Program-made: the position numbers and the translations under genes
In this document: in pieces, positions 12,687 to 14,498 of the stretch
Layout: each line of letters starts with the position of its first letter
How positions within the stretch are numbered: position 1 is the stretch's first letter
Origin: Arcobacter sp. UBA7394
GTDB taxonomy: Bacteria; Campylobacterota; Campylobacteria; Campylobacterales; Arcobacteraceae
Length of the DNA stretch: 14,498 nt
Assembly (NCBI GenBank): GCA_002470185.1
Contig: DKNG01000130.1
Span: 4,476 to 18,973, forward strand
Direction of reading: 5' to 3'
The notes under the pieces: model-generated
Told to the model about the DNA's origin: nothing
Databases searched by the model: none
What the model saw: only the letters and a program-made list of their open reading frames with translations

Positions 12687-14498
12687 ATGTTTAATAATTT
12701 AAATTTTAGTAAAAAGTTATTATTTGGTGTATTATCTGTATTAATTGTCTTATCTACAATCTCTACATTTCTGATCTCAAATAAAGCATTTAAAGATAGT
12801 AAAAAAATATCCAAAGATTATATGATGCAATTAGGTTTTAAGAATGCATTAGAAATCAAAGGTGACATCGAAAAATCAGTAGTTCTTATCAAAACATTTA
12901 GTGCAACACTTGAAACAGCATTAAATGAAAATGTAATGTATGACAAACCTGTTCTTGTTGAACTTATGAGTTCCATATTGGAGAAGAATCCATATATTGT
13001 TGGGGTTTGGACATACTTTGAACCAAATTCGTTTTATCCAAATATTTCAAGAATGGCTAATAGATATGCCCATGATGAAACTGGTAGATTCTCACCTTAT
13101 GTAATGAAAAATAATGGTGAAATAAATCTTGTATGGCAATATCCAGTTCTTAAAAACAACAAATGGATTACGGAACCTGAAAGAACAAAAAAAGAGTTTA
13201 TTACAGAACCATATAAATTTGAAGTTGATGGGAAAAATGTATTAAATACTACTGTATCAATTCCAATGTATAACAAAGGCAAATTTGTTGGTGTTGTAGG
13301 AATCGATATCTCATTAGATAAAATCGTACAAAAAGTTTCTAAATTAAAAATTCTTAAAAGTGGTTATGGTTATATTCTAACTTCTCAAGGAACATTAATT
13401 GCTCACCCAAATGCTAAAAACCATGGAAAAAAATTAGAGCAAATCAATAAAACTCCTATTTCTAAAGATATTATCAAAAATATCAAGAATAATAAAGATT
13501 TATTTTTTGAGAATAAATCTGAAATCAATAATAAACCTTCGTTTAATTATCTTGCATCCTTTAAAATTAGTGATTCAGATATAAACTGGGGATTTGGATT
13601 ATCAGTACCAGATGAAGAGTATTTAGAAGATGCATTTATTATTGAAAAGTTCTCAATTTTTGCGGGATTAATTACAACTTTATTAATTGGTATTGTAGTA
13701 TTTATTGGAACTAGAATATTAACGAAGAAGTTAAATACAATTGAAAATGGTTTAGATAATTTCTTCAAATTCTTAAATAAACAAACAGATAGTATTCAAG
13801 AGATTCAAATCACTCAAAATGATGAATTTGGAAAAATGGCTAAAAATATTAATCAAAATGTTAAAACAATTACTACAAGTATTAAAGAAGAGAATGAACT
13901 TATTAATGATGTTAAAGATGTAGTAAATAGTGTTGGGGAAGGTCATTTAAATAGAAGAATTTCAAAAGATTCTAGTACTAAATCTTTAAATGAGTTAAAA
14001 GAACTAATTAATGAAATGTTACAAAAACTTGAAAGTTTTGTAGGAAATGATATTAATCAATTGGCAAAAGTTGTTGAAAGTTATGCAAACTACGACTTTA
14101 GAGCTAGACTTGATGCTAATACAAATGGCGAGATTGGAAAAGAAATTATTTCAATGAATAAAATGATTACAAATATGCTTAAATCTAATCAAAAAGATGG
14201 ATTAACATTAAAACATAGTTCAGAGCAATTAACAAGAGATGTTAATATTTTAAATCAAAATGCCATTAAACAAACAGAGTCATTAGAAGAAACAACAAAT
14301 GCTATTAAGGATATCAGTGAAACAATTAGTAGTACAAATCAAAAAGCAAGTGAGATGTCAAATATCTCATCTTATACAAAAGAATCAGCAAATAAAGGTA
14401 AAGCATTAGCTTCTCAAACGGCCACATCTATGGATGATATTAATGAAAAAGTAAGTGCTATTAATGAAGCTATTTCAATTATTGATCAAATTGCATTC
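12687..14498 (+). CDS. Methyl-accepting chemotaxis protein with double-Cache sensor, C-terminus cut by window edge
   Basis: I translated 604 codons, open at the right edge. There is a short cytoplasmic start (MFNNLNFSKK) and TM1 at about 11-31. A periplasmic domain follows at about 32-320, with dCache features: NPYIVGVWTYFEP (101-113), TEPYKF (173-178), then SIPMYNKGKFVGVVGIDISL (191-210). The membrane-distal half precedes TM2 at about 322-343. After TM2 comes a long HAMP-like region (344-500) with at least two repeats (GEGHLNRRIS at 417-426; YDFRARLDANTNGEIG at 469-484). The signalling coiled coil starts near 510 and stops at IDQIAF, which is the entry to the conserved hairpin tip. It should pass ligand binding to CheW/CheA. 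The RxWY-type amino acid motif of dCache receptors is not evident around W160, so the ligand is open. AAAGG precedes the ATG by eight bases. Confidence 0.93.
   Translation, partial: MFNNLNFSKKLLFGVLSVLIVLSTISTFLISNKAFKDSKKISKDYMMQLGFKNALEIKGDIEKSVVLIKTFSATLETALNENVMYDKPVLVELMSSILEKNPYIVGVWTYFEPNSFYPNISRMANRYAHDETGRFSPYVMKNNGEINLVWQYPVLKNNKWITEPERTKKEFITEPYKFEVDGKNVLNTTVSIPMYNKGKFVGVVGIDISLDKIVQKVSKLKILKSGYGYILTSQGTLIAHPNAKNHGKKLEQINKTPISKDIIKNIKNNKDLFFENKSEINNKPSFNYLASFKISDSDINWGFGLSVPDEEYLEDAFIIEKFSIFAGLITTLLIGIVVFIGTRILTKKLNTIENGLDNFFKFLNKQTDSIQEIQITQNDEFGKMAKNINQNVKTITTSIKEENELINDVKDVVNSVGEGHLNRRISKDSSTKSLNELKELINEMLQKLESFVGNDINQLAKVVESYANYDFRARLDANTNGEIGKEIISMNKMITNMLKSNQKDGLTLKHSSEQLTRDVNILNQNAIKQTESLEETTNAIKDISETISSTNQKASEMSNISSYTKESANKGKALASQTATSMDDINEKVSAINEAISIIDQIAF

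Noticed and set aside
1..14498. CRISPR array, insertion sequence, phage genes or tRNA
   Set aside because: I saw no regularly spaced repeats, transposase or phage domains, terminal inverted repeats or cloverleaf-like sequence anywhere in the window.

Overview
The window is very AT-rich, with short intergenic gaps and almost no mobile DNA. It is dense in signal transduction. Two histidine kinases carry the phosphoacceptor motif HQWRQPL, which is typical of Arcobacter, Sulfurimonas and other Campylobacterota (Epsilonproteobacteria). A double-receiver GGDEF regulator, a Cache-type chemoreceptor and an AT-rich codon bias fit an Arcobacter-like organism. That assignment rests on pattern recognition, not on a search.

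Layout. (1) 1-965, minus: a REC-REC-GGDEF response regulator, cut by the window edge before its GGDEF motif. (2) 1144-2157, plus: a two-gene unit with a TagD-type glycerol-3-phosphate cytidylyltransferase and a hexapeptide-repeat acetyltransferase. It ends at a perfect 14-bp hairpin that also lies at the end of the convergent kinase gene. (3) 4788-2186, minus: an OmpR-type regulator overlapping a soluble kinase with four CBS motifs by 4 bp, forming a two-component operon. (4) 6498-4927, minus: a PAS-PAS kinase with no adjacent regulator of its own. (5) 6639-9705, plus: a PIN-PhoH protein that looks leaderless, followed at once by an HD-domain phosphohydrolase with an unusual start. (6) 9815-11896, plus: a PAS-PAS-GGDEF-EAL protein with a degenerate GGDEF and an intact EAL active site. 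(7) 11946-12584, plus: pyridoxamine-phosphate oxidase (pdxH). (8) 12687-14498, plus: a double-Cache methyl-accepting chemotaxis protein, cut off at the tip of its signalling hairpin.

How the parts fit. A probable c-di-GMP synthase (first gene) and a probable c-di-GMP phosphodiesterase (9815-11896) lie in the same window, with two cytoplasmic sensor kinases and a chemoreceptor. The theme is environmental and energy sensing feeding into lifestyle and motility control. The PIN-PhoH/HD pair is the least explained unit and the best candidate for an undescribed module: a predicted RNase/ATPase coupled to a predicted nucleotide phosphohydrolase. At promoter level, a 12-base element (TTACATTTTATT) stands just upstream of TATAAT boxes in front of three transcription units and may mark common control.

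I saw no rRNA, tRNA, CRISPR array, insertion sequence or integration site.
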